Below are positions 47,894-58,714 of a stretch of 64,000 nucleotides of DNA, piece after piece. The DNA lies in contig OY829329.1 in the NCBI GenBank assembly GCA_963691655.1, forward strand, positions 67,968,822 to 68,032,821, written 5' to 3'. Made by a program: the position numbers and the translations under genes. Origin of the DNA: Toxonevra muliebris (taxonomy: Eukaryota; Arthropoda; Insecta; Diptera; Pallopteridae). The notes below the pieces were generated by a model. That model worked only from the letters and a program-made list of their open reading frames with translations. It had not been told where the DNA came from and did not search any database. Position 1 is the stretch's first letter; each line of letters opens with the position of its first letter.

Positions 47894-50742
47894 TTATATG
47901 TATGACTAGGTCAGCCAGCGAACCTCAAACAGAACGAAGATTATCGGTTTTCTCAATTCTCAATAGCTAAATCAAATAAATTTTTCAACACGTGTATCAG
48001 TCATAAAAATGTTTATGAACGATGCTAACAAAAAAATCATATGCTTTGAAAATATTTAATTAATATTCAGCAAAAAACCAAATTTTACGGTTGTGACAAA
48101 TGAAATAAAAGTACAAAGGAAACAAAAAAAAAGAAGACGTATGCATCAAATTGAAACATAAAACAGATGCAAAAAACATACAACAAAAAAATTACAACAA
48201 CAACAACAAAAAAACTTGCACACACGTGCATACACAAATCACGCACACATACCCACATAAATTTCCAACATATAAAAATGTCATCAAAAACATTCAACGA
48301 CACACACATACATATACATTAAAACCATACGTAAACAACCAAAAATGCGCATAATTCAATTTGAAAATACAAACAATTTTGCGTTTTGTTTTGTCAGTAG
48401 CAAGAGCAACAATAACAAAAAAAAATATTGCTGACTTGAGCGCTTTAGCGTAGATGTTTGTATCTACATATGTATATATGTATGTGTGTGACTTCTTTGT
48501 ATACTTATACTTGCAATGAATGTCCTTGCGTCATAAATATGGTTAGGTATATGTAAAATTATTTAACGTTTGCAAAAAAATAAAAAAAAAACATAAAGAA
48601 AGGAAAAAAAAAGAATGGAAATTGTATACACTTTTCATAGTGGAATCATATATTATTATTACATTATTACGCATACTTGAAATTTATGCGATTAAACATA
48701 AAACAAAAATTCCCCAAAAGTAAAGAAGCAACAGTAACAACAACATTGGAGAATAATAATAATAAAAAAAATAACAACAAAACAATGCATGATGACAAGA
48801 TGTATGACACACATGTATCCCACCAAAGTCACTATATATGTGTGTGTAGAGTACTTGTGAAATATGTATGTTATATATGTGTGTGTGTGTTTGTATGCGC
48901 TCTTTTTCCTATGGCTCTTCAATTTATAAACGCCGCAATGACGGCAGCAACAGTCTCTCAGTTTCTTCAGAACTCATCATTTTGCCTTCATTATTTGTTG
49001 CTGGTACTCTCTCTCTCTCTCCTTCTCTCTGCCTTGTGTCTAAATTGAAAATGGCAGCCAGTGAGAGTAGTGGATAACAATGGCAGCCTCTCAGCATATT
49101 AAAATATATTTTCAATGTTTTTACTCTTGAGTCAATTGAGTTATCAGCTTTACACACACATACACAGCGTTCAGTTTTCACAGTATTTGTCTTCTTCACA
49201 AGCAAATTAAATTGTAATATAATTCAATTGCAATATTTGAAATTTAGTTTTTGTAGTTAAGGAAAATTTGCGTAATTTTCTACTGAACTAATATAAGCAT
49301 ATGCGTGCAGGTCAAGCAAACATGATTTCGAAACATTGTACACCGTGCTATATAACTACCCCTTTCCCCCCCCCCCCCACGTGACCATGTGACGCCACAT
49401 AGTATGTGAACGACCTCTTTAGCACAAGAAAAATAGGCACCTTCCCTGGAAATCTTAAAATTATGTTCTTTTCGTTTTGATCAAACACTTTTTTGAGTAA
49501 AACGGAGTTCCTTTAAATTTTAATTCATTTTTAATGTGTAATCTATCAATAATCTTCTTTGTAGGTATCCACTTTTTTCAATAAATATTTTATAGAGATA
49601 AAAATTGGCATGACAATTGCAAAATTCCTGGGCTATTTTCGTTTTTCTAGGCAATTTTCCTAAAAATTTCTGAAAATGATTCTCTAACTTCTGAAATTAA
49701 AAAAAAGGATTCAGAATAGAAATATGGCGGAAGAGGGACGAGCTAGGGAAAGAAATCACATTCAAAATTAGACTAAATTTCCTTCAATGACATAGACGTA
49801 GATTCGCTTAAATAAAATCAAAGTCCTGAGAAGGGAAAAACATTCCCATTGGACTGCTAAAATAATATTCCAATTTCACAGAGCATGAAAATCATTAATA
49901 CCCAAAGTATTCTTCAAAGCAACTTAACAATTTTGAATCTAGAATAATTTAAAAGTTCAAGTTCATTCAACTTCTTCATATTCAGAATTCTGTATATAAA
50001 TTATTCAGAATCACTATAATTTATATTGAAGCAAAGATATTTGTAAAGCTAATAATATTGTGCTGATGAGGTGCTAAGGTTACAATAACCATATTGATTA
50101 CACCTTTCAATTTTACGTTTTGTAAAAGAGAAAGAAAAAAATATTTCACAAAATTATATATAAAAAAAAAAAGAAGAAGAAAAAATTCATGCTTCACTTA
50201 TGCTTAATTTATAAGAAATTGGCAAGTCATAAATATTTGTTCGGTATAGTGATAAATTGGAATATCTATACTAATAAATTGAAAATGAATTTTTAATGTA
50301 AAGTACAACAAAAAAAGAAAAGAAAAAAAAAAGAAGAAAATGTTGAATTTTTTTTAACAAAATTTCGCATTCATTTGGAAAATTTAAGAATTTTACGTTA
50401 ACAACTATACATACAAACTTAAGGTGAGTACATATTTACACATAGTTAGAATGTAATATAAAAGTAAAAGCGTAAAAGCCTCGACGAAAAGTGAAAAAAA
50501 AAACAAAAATCATTGAAGCAGAAAAATCAGAAAAACGTCAACTAGGGTAAGTAAGCAGCAATGGAATTTTTCATATACAATACAAAGAAATGATGGGAGA
50601 GACACAGGGAGAGAGAGGAGAGAGAGAGAGGGAAAGAGAAAGAGAGGAGACCAATGCTGGTAGATGATGTGAGAGCAAGTGTCATGCACTAACAGACAAA
50701 ATACTTTCACACTATTGACAGGTTTCCCTACACCTAATATGT

Positions 50743-50787
<45 letters not shown>

Positions 50788-51929
50788 ATTATGTTTGTTG
50801 CTCTTTTCAACCTAAAAATATACTATAAAATCGCATAGCAAAAATATTGAAAACAAAAAAATAAAAAAAAAATAAAAAAAAATAAAAATAAATTAAATAT
50901 ATGTATTTCAATATCAAAACATTTTTACAAATTACACAAACACACAAAAAACACACAGCGCATAGTAGTTCCACTAGCTAAAAAATCAAATCCCCATATA
51001 CATGGCCAGCATATGAACTGTGTAGTGAATGGTGTCGGTTATTTTCAATGCTAGCGCAACGTAAATTCTAAACTGAGGCGGCGGCATTGCACTCAACTCA
51101 ATCATAGTTTTAACGGCAACAACAACAATGACATCGCGGTATAGTCGAGGCGTCACAGTGTCGCGCACTTTTAGGGTATTCACGAGTACCTATAGTTTGT
51201 GTTGATTTTTTTTTGTTTGTTTTCGCTATACTGTAAAAAAAAAAACTTTTGCTCTAACTATGTGAAACACTTTTGTTTTTTATTTCAGTTGTTTTTTTTT
51301 TTTTTTTGCGTTGCTACAAAATTTGAATGAATGAATTTCAAATAAAATCAACCCATTTTCACTTGAGCTTATTAAGTTGTATTGTTTTAGTTTTTAGTTT
51401 TTCGGTTGGTTTTCCTTTTTTTGTTTTTGCTTGTTTTTGTTTTTCTGTTTTTGTTTTTCTGTTTTTGTTCTGTTTTTCGGTTACTGCACTCTGGCCACAT
51501 GCATTTGTGTGTGTGTGTGTAAACTCGTACTGCATTCACTTTCATACACACACACACACACACACTCTTTCTCTCTCATCTCTTGTGCTGTGTGTTTTTC
51601 GGTTTGTATCTCTATCGGTTGGCCACAAAAGTCTTAACCATAAACTTTTAAAGTTTACTTGTTTCTGCTGTTTTTGCTATTGAAATTTTTCGTTTGTGTT
51701 CGGTGACGGTGCCGATGCCGGTGCTGGTTTTAAGAGGCACAAGATAACCAGAACAGCCTCCGAATTCCGCCGGTCATTCTAATTACAATTTTTAGAAAGA
51801 GCACAATTCGCATTTGAACCAGAGCGAGTAGAGCAATCAATATTAGCTCTTACTCTTTTGATACTTAGCCTTTTTTGCGTGATCATATCATTTCAAAAAC
51901 TAGTGAGTGTCAACAAATTAAAAATAATC
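47894..51929. other. Non-coding, microsatellite-rich stretch
   Basis: CAA runs near 48196-48212, CT run at 49002-49026, C-run at 49364-49378, GA runs near 50608-50645, (GT)n at 50745-50781, and CA at 51546-51564. ORFs are low complexity. A GGTGACGGTGCCGATGCCGG patch near 51700 is GC-richer than its surroundings but has no supportable frame. Confidence 0.55.
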
Positions 51930-52135
51930 TCATTTACTTGTATCGAAATAAAAATTCAATACGGTTAATACAAAATATACAGGGGGGCTCGGAACCCTGT
52001 CCCCCTGTCTGTGTTCCTCCACAGCATATTTTCGGGTTAGAATCTCTACACTTCACAGGATGGTACGAAAGTTTGACAGGCACTACATCACTCTATTTAA
52101 AATATTTATACTTTGACAGACACTTTAATTACATA
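51930..52135. repeat. Flank repeat copy 2
   Basis: Same segment as 42180-42375 in the same orientation, with GGGCTCGGAACCCTGTC and CACAGCATATTTTCGGGTTAG, plus a 24-bp block absent from copy 1. Confidence 0.85.
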
Positions 52136-52989
52136 ATAGGTGTATAAATATGAAGTGCGGTTTTAACTAACAGCTGACATAGCTGTTATGTATGGTTTGT
52201 GGTGATAATAATTAATATGTCGTTGTAGAGAGTAGATATTTCAGTCAATAAGATCTAAGTAAAATATTATTTTTCGCATCAAAAAGGTAGAATTTTGTAC
52301 CAGAAAAAGAAATTCTCCGGGGAAGTTTAATAACCTTCTTTCATTTGAAGAAAACGGCTACTGAAGGCTATCGATTGTTGCTAGAGTCTTATGGTGAACA
52401 TACTCCAAGCCAAGACACTCATAAAGGATGATTTCAAAAATTTAAGAGTGGTGATTTTGACGTCAGTAACAAAGACCGTGGAAGACCTTCGAAAAAATTC
52501 GAAAATGAGAGCTACTATGAACTTATAAAACCTGATAAAACGATAACTGATGAATGATACCGACAACAAATCATCAGAACGTATTTTAGCTCAGTGTGGA
52601 GCACTGATCCACAAAAGAAGGAAATGTCTGGGTATGTACCAAGTGCCCAGGGCAGAACTAGCATCCATAGATTCGGGCGCAATTCGCAAATTCTTGACTG
52701 AATGAGGTACCTTAGGCAGATTAGACTAGATAGAAATGAAGAACGTAAAATAGATCTTAAAAATCGTGGCAACTGATCACATTGAACTGAGCATTGAAGA
52801 AAAAAGACCAGGATGTGCCCAAAGTCACAATAAAGTAATTTTTGCATTAATATTGTGCATTATGTTAAAAACTAAGGAGTGAGATTGAAAAAATCTTAAC
52901 ACACGTTTTACCTAATATTTTTTTTTTTGTGTAAAACTTAAAAATTTCTTTGATCCAGTTATCTTTGAAAAATATATCAGTTGTTATTT

Positions 52990-54020
52990 TTAATGACAAA
53001 CATGTTGATTTATTGTGAGTTTGATCAAACTGATTGAAGAAAAAGAAGTACGTCTTAAAATTATTAAAAATTTTCAAAAAATCCAAATTGGTCCTACAAA
53101 AAATTGGCCAAAGAATTTGAAGGTCTGCCGTCAAACTGTTTCCAATGTTATTAAACAGTTTCAGTAGAATTTGACCATCGATAGGAAACCAGGTTCGGGA
53201 AGAAAACAAGGACCACATGATGTTGGGAAAGCCAAGAAAATAGAAAGCATTTTGAAAAGATCTCCAAACACATCTGGTAGATTTATTTGATGCGAAAAAA
53301 AGTTAAAGCCAATGCAGGTTTGAAAACATACAAAGTTCAAAAAGTTCCAGACAGGAATGCTGCAAAAAATTTAGACACCAAAACGTCGCCTGAGAATTGA
53401 TTTGGCGTATAGGTATACGAATTTGTGCACACATACGCCAAATCAATTCTCAGGCGACGAAAAGTAGGGCTCGGAAATTAAAATCGAATTCATGTTGTAT
53501 AATGGACGACGAAACGTATGTACTGGCAGATTTCACGCAGCTTCCGGGTCAAAGTTTTTATATTGCTGATGCTCAAGGAAATGTCGAAGAACAATTTAGA
53601 ATCCAAAAGCAGATAAAATTTCCTAAAAAATTCCTGGTATGGCAAGTTATATGCAGTTGCGGCAAAAGAAGCAAGTCATTTGTTACAGTGGACTCTATAA
53701 ATACCGAAATGTACATCAAAGAATGTTTGAAGAAAAGACTACTCCTTTCATGTCACTACGGCAAGAAAGCTCTGGAGTGGTACCAAAGTAATAACATAGT
53801 TTTTGTACCAAGAGAGGCCAATCCTCCAAATTGTCCGGAGCTAAGACCAGTGGAGAGATATTGGGCTCTTGTGAAAAGAAACTTAAAGAGCACAAAAAAG
53901 GTGTCCCAAAATATCGAAGATCTTAAAAGGAGATGGGCAAACTGTTCCAAAAAGGTGTCTGAAACAACTATCAAATCTCTAATGGAAGGCGTACCAAAAA
54001 AGGTCCACGAGTTCTCATAA
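52990..54020 (+). pseudogene. Tc1-type transposase, broken
   Basis: The N-terminal half is visible with stops: a helix-turn-helix region (KLIEEKEVRLKIIKNFQK, then VCRQTVSNVIKQF), a stop, and a GSGRKQGP linker. After the hairpin insert, the open part to 54020 reads CIMDDETYV (first Asp), GKRSKSFVTVDSINTEMYI, then KKRLLLSCHYGKKALEWY, and NPPNCPELRPVERYW (Glu). The segment normally between KKRLLP and SCHY, which holds the second catalytic Asp in this group, is missing. The element is related to, but distinct from, the 25278 family. Confidence 0.85.
53384..53459. mobile_element. 76-bp hairpin mini-element, copy 2
   Basis: Same arms (CGTCGCCTGAGAATTGATTT then GGCGTAT and inverse) and the same 76-bp length as 34214-34289; the loop differs (AGGTATACGAATTTGTGCACACA-like against GTGTGTACAAATTCATATAACT-like). 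It interrupts the transposase frame of the Tc1-type element. Confidence 0.92.
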
Positions 54021-54481
54021 ATAGTGGTTAGAACTATAAAAGTTATATTTTTCTGTAATTTGTAAAATATTATCAATTAAATAAAAAAAAAATCAAAACT
54101 CTAAGATAAACCTTTTAAAAATTATTGAATTTTATATATGTTAAGATTTTTTCGATCTCACTCCTTATTTGGAAAACATCAAATGGGGCATTTTACCCCA
54201 ACCGCTGTATGCACCAGACTTGATTCCTTCCGACTATTACTTGTTTCGATCGGTGCAGCATTGACACTTTCGAAACAGCACTTCAATTCGTACAAAAATG
54301 TGAAAAATTAGGCGCAAAAAAAAAAATAAAAAGTGGTATTCATCAATTTCCAGAAAAATGGGAGAAAATTCATAGCTAACGATGGCCAATATTTTGATTA
54401 TTGAGTTCATTCATTTTGTTAATTAATTAAATGATTTTTTTAAGCCAAAAATCCGCATTTCATATTTATACACATGTTATT

Positions 54482-55933
54482 AAAATATCAAATAATTAAA
54501 ATGCTGCATACTTTTAGGGTTATTTTATAATAATAAAAAACAATATTTTTATACAATAAAACATCTGTAAAATTCTCTCACCTGACGTTTAAAGTTTAGT
54601 TTAACAACCGCAAAATAAGAAAAAAATTTAAAAATGTAATTAAATAAGTAAATCCTTTAATAAATTTCAAAAAAAAAAATACCAAAATAATTTACATAAA
54701 ATTTTAAAAAATTATTCATTTCAAAACATTCAGGCCTTCCAGACTACCCGATTCCCTTCAGAACCATCACCGTTCTTCAATTGCCATGTAGTAGCATACT
54801 CTTTGTGCATAGAGTAAGTATATTTTTTGACCAAAACTTTTCGATTTATTTCGGCTTTTGCCTATACAAGAAAACAGTGCGGGAGCAGCAGGAGTTTGAG
54901 GGTGAATGAAGAGTAAGGAAAATAACAAACAGAAAATAAGCAAAAAAAAAAGCAGTAAACAACTTTTTATAAAAAAAATTTAAATAAGCTTTTTGAACCT
55001 TTACAATGGAGTAGCATGGCATGAGCATGAGCTGTATGAATTTTCTCTACTGAGGCGTGGTAAATGATGAAGGCGGCGGCAGAGAAGTATGCAAGAAGGA
55101 GTACTAGAAGAGAACGAGTACTGGTGGAGGAGGAAAATGCTGTGGTCTCAACCGATGAAATTTCTAATTTCATTCGCGGTTTGTTTGTCTTCGTAATTGT
55201 GGTATTTGTGGTTTGGAATAGCAATTTTCTTAAGAGTATAATGACAACGAGATGCTGTTGTTATTGAAAAGTTAAATCTTAAAGGATGCAGTTTGGTTGA
55301 TAAATGAGAGATTTAGATATTTACATTTTCGAAAAATAGAAACAAAAATGTAAAATGTAAAATCCAGAAGTTATTAAATAATAATAATAATGATAAAAAA
55401 AAAGGAAAGTTTGTTTTTTTAAGATAAGAGGAAAGAGGTAAGAGGAAACTAGAAGCAGCAGTTTTGTGGCTAATTAAGCGTTAAGACGTTTTCAAGACTC
55501 TCAAGAGATTTTAATATTTTTATTTTAATATCAGAAAATCGAATCCAAATGTAAACAGATTTTAACAATACATGATTATTTTGCATATTTTAAGGCATAT
55601 TGTTGTATGGCAACATGTTAATGTATGTTAATAAACTCATTACCAACTATAGTTGTACAATCAGGATAGTGAAGGAAAATCGAACACATGGCAATAATAT
55701 CAGCAAAAAACAAGCCACAAAAACAAACAAAAACAACAACAGCAATACAATTTTAAAGCAACATATGCGCATATAAATATGCAAAAAAAAAAAAAAAAAG
55801 TGAAAGTGCATAAAAAATACATGCAAAACAAGAAAAAACAAAAAATCGTTGCATATGCAACAGGGATGTCATAATTATGTCATTGATTGCATAATTATAA
55901 ACGGAACACATTTTATTGCAAATACATACACAC
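54482..55933. other. Non-coding AT-rich stretch
   Basis: A-rich and AT-rich DNA with a purine-rich patch near 55060-55140 and an A-run at 55782-55799. ORFs are not supported by composition or motifs. Confidence 0.5.
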
Positions 55934-55947
55934 ACACACACACAAAC

Positions 55948-56878
55948 GGAGGCGGTACTAATTAGTAGTCGAAAGGTTGTCGAACATGCGAATATACAAG
56001 TAGGCAATCAAATAATAAAATCGAAGTCGTCAATTAAATATCTGGGTGTGATGATAGACAACAGACTGAACTTCAGAGCTCACTTGGACTATGTTAAAGA
56101 AAAGGCGTCTAGTATCCAGGCAGTGCTGTCTAGAATAATGCCAAACATTGGTGGACCAAGGTATGGTCGAAGGGTGTTACTTTCTAGAGTAGTAAGCTCA
56201 GTCTTGCTTTACGCTGCTCCAATCTGGGCTGGAGCTTTGGTGACAAAGGAGTGCCGAAAGAAACTGTCACGTGTATACAGGCTGAGCGCTCTAAGAACAA
56301 TAAGTGGTTTTCGGACAATTTCGGAAGATGCAGCATGCGTCGTAGCTGGTATGATACCGATCGATATACTAGCGGACGAAATGAAACGAGTCTATCGCAG
56401 AAGGAGCGGAAATCAGTTGCAACAAGATATTCCAGGCATAGCGAACGAAGAAAGGCTAGCATCATTAGCCATTTGGCAGAATAGATGGGAGAACTCATCG
56501 AAAGGCAGGTGGACGTATATACTTATCCCTAAGATTGAAACGTGGATAAATAAAAAATATGGAGAGACAAATTATCATATAACCCAGTTTTTAACGGGTC
56601 ATGGAGGGTACAGAAAGTATCTGTACAGATTTAAGCATGACGACTCCCCACTTTGTCCTATCTGTAGGGACCAAGAAGAAGATGTAGAACACGTAATTTT
56701 CAACTGTCGGCGTTTCAGCCCAACAAATATGACGTTGCCAAGCCCATCATACATTATAGAGTGTATGATCCAGTCGGAGGAAGACTGGTCAGAAATAAGT
56801 GGGTTCATCACGAATGTGCAAAATGACCTAAGGAGAATTGAACGTCTTAGGAGAGCAGACTTGACGAATACAGCCTAA
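55948..56878 (+). CDS. Partial LINE ORF2 (thumb and C-terminal zinc knuckle)
   Basis: About 310 residues without a stop, lacking endonuclease and RT palm because of 5' truncation. Upstream codons (HTHTQT) come from the CA microsatellite target and not from the element. The C-terminal half has tryptophans spaced as in R1-like proteins (AIWQNRWEN, RWTYILIPKIETWI) and the H/C knuckle near residue 240. Not expected to be functional alone. Confidence 0.85.
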
Positions 56879-57080
56879 AGGCTAACCAGCCCCGCGAAGT
56901 AATACCTAACGGCAGTACCGCGGGGATAGTGGTTGACGAGCAGGGGGGTGAGGTTTAGTACGTAGGTGCATTACTGAGCAGATCCAGTCAGTATGTGAAT
57001 CGTGCATGCCAATAGTACGGACTACTGGTATCTATGAAGATTCCTCACCTCCAGGGCGCATCCAAAAAAAAAAAAAAAAA
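55948..57080 (+). mobile_element. R1-clade-like LINE, 5' truncated, inserted in a CA microsatellite
   Basis: Bounded by a 14-bp direct repeat ACACACACACAAAC (55934-55947 and 57081-57094) and ending in an 18-base poly(A) at 57063-57080. The coding part to 56878 is open from the breakpoint. It begins in the RT thumb (TEAVLISSRK, IKYLGVMIDNRLNF), continues with LLYAAPIWAGAL, and ends with a knuckle CPICRDQEEDVEHVIFNC. A GC-rich 3' UTR (56879-57062) contains CCGCGAAGTAATACC and TACCGCGGGG. No RNase H is present, as in many R1-type ORF2. The intact frame suggests a recent event. Confidence 0.9.
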
Positions 57081-57094
57081 ACACACACACAAAC

Positions 57095-58714
57095 ATGCAA
57101 ATCTATATACAAATGCATGCATATGCATCTCACATACACAGTGACACAGTCGTGGTATCAGTACATCACAGCCAACATCCTGTTAACGGAAGCGGAAGTA
57201 AGTGATTCACACTGTCGGTTGAACTGAAATTGAGTCTCGAGTGACTCACGCTACACTCTCTACGCTCCACACTACTCCATACACAATCTCTTTTACGCTC
57301 GCTTGTTCGCTTGTCGCGCATACGAAACATTACGCTCGTGATTTTAATTTTTATTTACTATATTTGCATATATGTGTGTGTTTTCACATTCAATTCCTTT
57401 GGCGCTATTTGTGTGCTGCTTGCTTCAACTGCTGTTGCCGCTGCTGCTACAGCTGCATATACAGTATTCTGTGCATTAATGCATTTAATTGTGTGAAAGC
57501 CTTGTTAGCTGCAAGTGCCGACATATTCATGCATATGCATGTGTATAATATTCTTGATTTAAAATGCGCGTCAATAACACCTTTTTACACATACATACAT
57601 ACATACACACATAACTGCAGACATGCAACTCTGTTGCTTTCTCCTCTCCTTTTACCTATGCGACAGCAGCAGCATTATTGTTGATTGCAGCGAATTAATG
57701 AATCTCAATAAAAAAAAAGAAAAACAACCAGTAACGATGCATTCATTCATTCATTCTTTCAATCAATTCAATTCAGTTGAGACTATAATGTGTTGTTGTT
57801 GTTGCGTTTTATGTCATACTGTTAAGTTGGCTATAAAAAGGCATTAATATATTGCATGCATGTATATGTGTGTGTGTGTGTGTGCATTTGTGTCCTTTGG
57901 CAATATTCATATACATGCACACTTACATACTTGTGATTTCTTTTAAAAGAGTTAATGAAATATAAATGTAAACGAGTATAAGTGCTCACACACAAGCACA
58001 CACACACAAATACAGTAGGAACTCTGGAGTTGCAACTAATTAAATTTTCATTTATTTTTACTGTACTTTAAGTTCTTCTTCAACTTTTGTTTACTTTTAC
58101 TTTTTTTCAAATCAGTTTCTGAAACACTTTAAAAATTACATAAACAATGCATTGATTTATTTCCAGATATTGTTGTTGTTTTTGTGTGCATACTGTATCT
58201 TCAGCGCATGCATACAGATCATTTCTTTTGTTTTCTTTTTATACATTGAAATTTAATTAATTGTATTTACAGAAATGTGCATTGCATTCGCATTTTCTTT
58301 CCTTTTGAAATTTTGAAATATATTGTACAGTATGGCAAGAAGGTGAAAAAATTGCTCTTACTCTTTTGAGTGCTCATTTTAAAAATTAGTGAGTCTTGCA
58401 CACTCTCTCTCTCTCTCTCTCTCAAAATTTTTTTAGTCAAATTATTTGACTCTCTCGTTTGTTAGTATGTTGAGTTTTTACAAAGGGCGCTCATCGGATT
58501 GATTGAGAGAATTCGTAACGTGGTCTCTTAGCACTCACACAGATGCAAAATTTGATTGTGAAATTGAAAAATTGATCTAAGCACTCCGCTTCATGCCTGG
58601 TTCTCACTATGTCATAGACAGAGAGAGAGAGAGAGAGCTTGCTGCAGAGTATTAAACTTGCGTCACTTTACAATTGTCACCCTGTATATTAATGATTATT
58701 TTTTATGCAAATAA
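57095..58714. other. Non-coding, microsatellite-rich stretch
   Basis: CTG/GCT runs near 57430-57455, CATA runs near 57588-57612, GT at 57866-57884, CA near 57987-58008, CT at 58402-58424 and GA at 58620-58638. No gene supported. Confidence 0.55.

Larger units (their letters stand above)
52875..54165 (+). mobile_element. Tc1-type element nested in mariner copy 2
   Basis: TA at 52873-52874 and 54166-54167. Terminal repeats of 27 bp begin AGGAGTGAGAT and match with one mismatch (inverse at 54139-54165). It carries a broken transposase and a 76-bp hairpin insert at 53384-53459. The 1291-bp length minus that insert is a normal Tc1-like size. Clean ends and a single-mismatch TIR indicate a younger age than its host mariner. 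Confidence 0.92.
52136..54481 (+). mobile_element. Degenerate mariner, copy 2, split by a Tc1-type element
   Basis: The same left end AATAGGTGTATAAATATGAA (52136) and right end near 54460-54481 as copy 1. Internal sequence is collinear with 42376-43441 (for example AAATTCTCCGGGGA, TTCATTTGAAGAAAACGGCT) until 52874, resumes at 54168 with CATCAAATGGGGCATTTTACCCC, and keeps a decayed YSPDLxPSDYYLF-like box near 54215-54250. The transposase is broken throughout. Confidence 0.85.
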
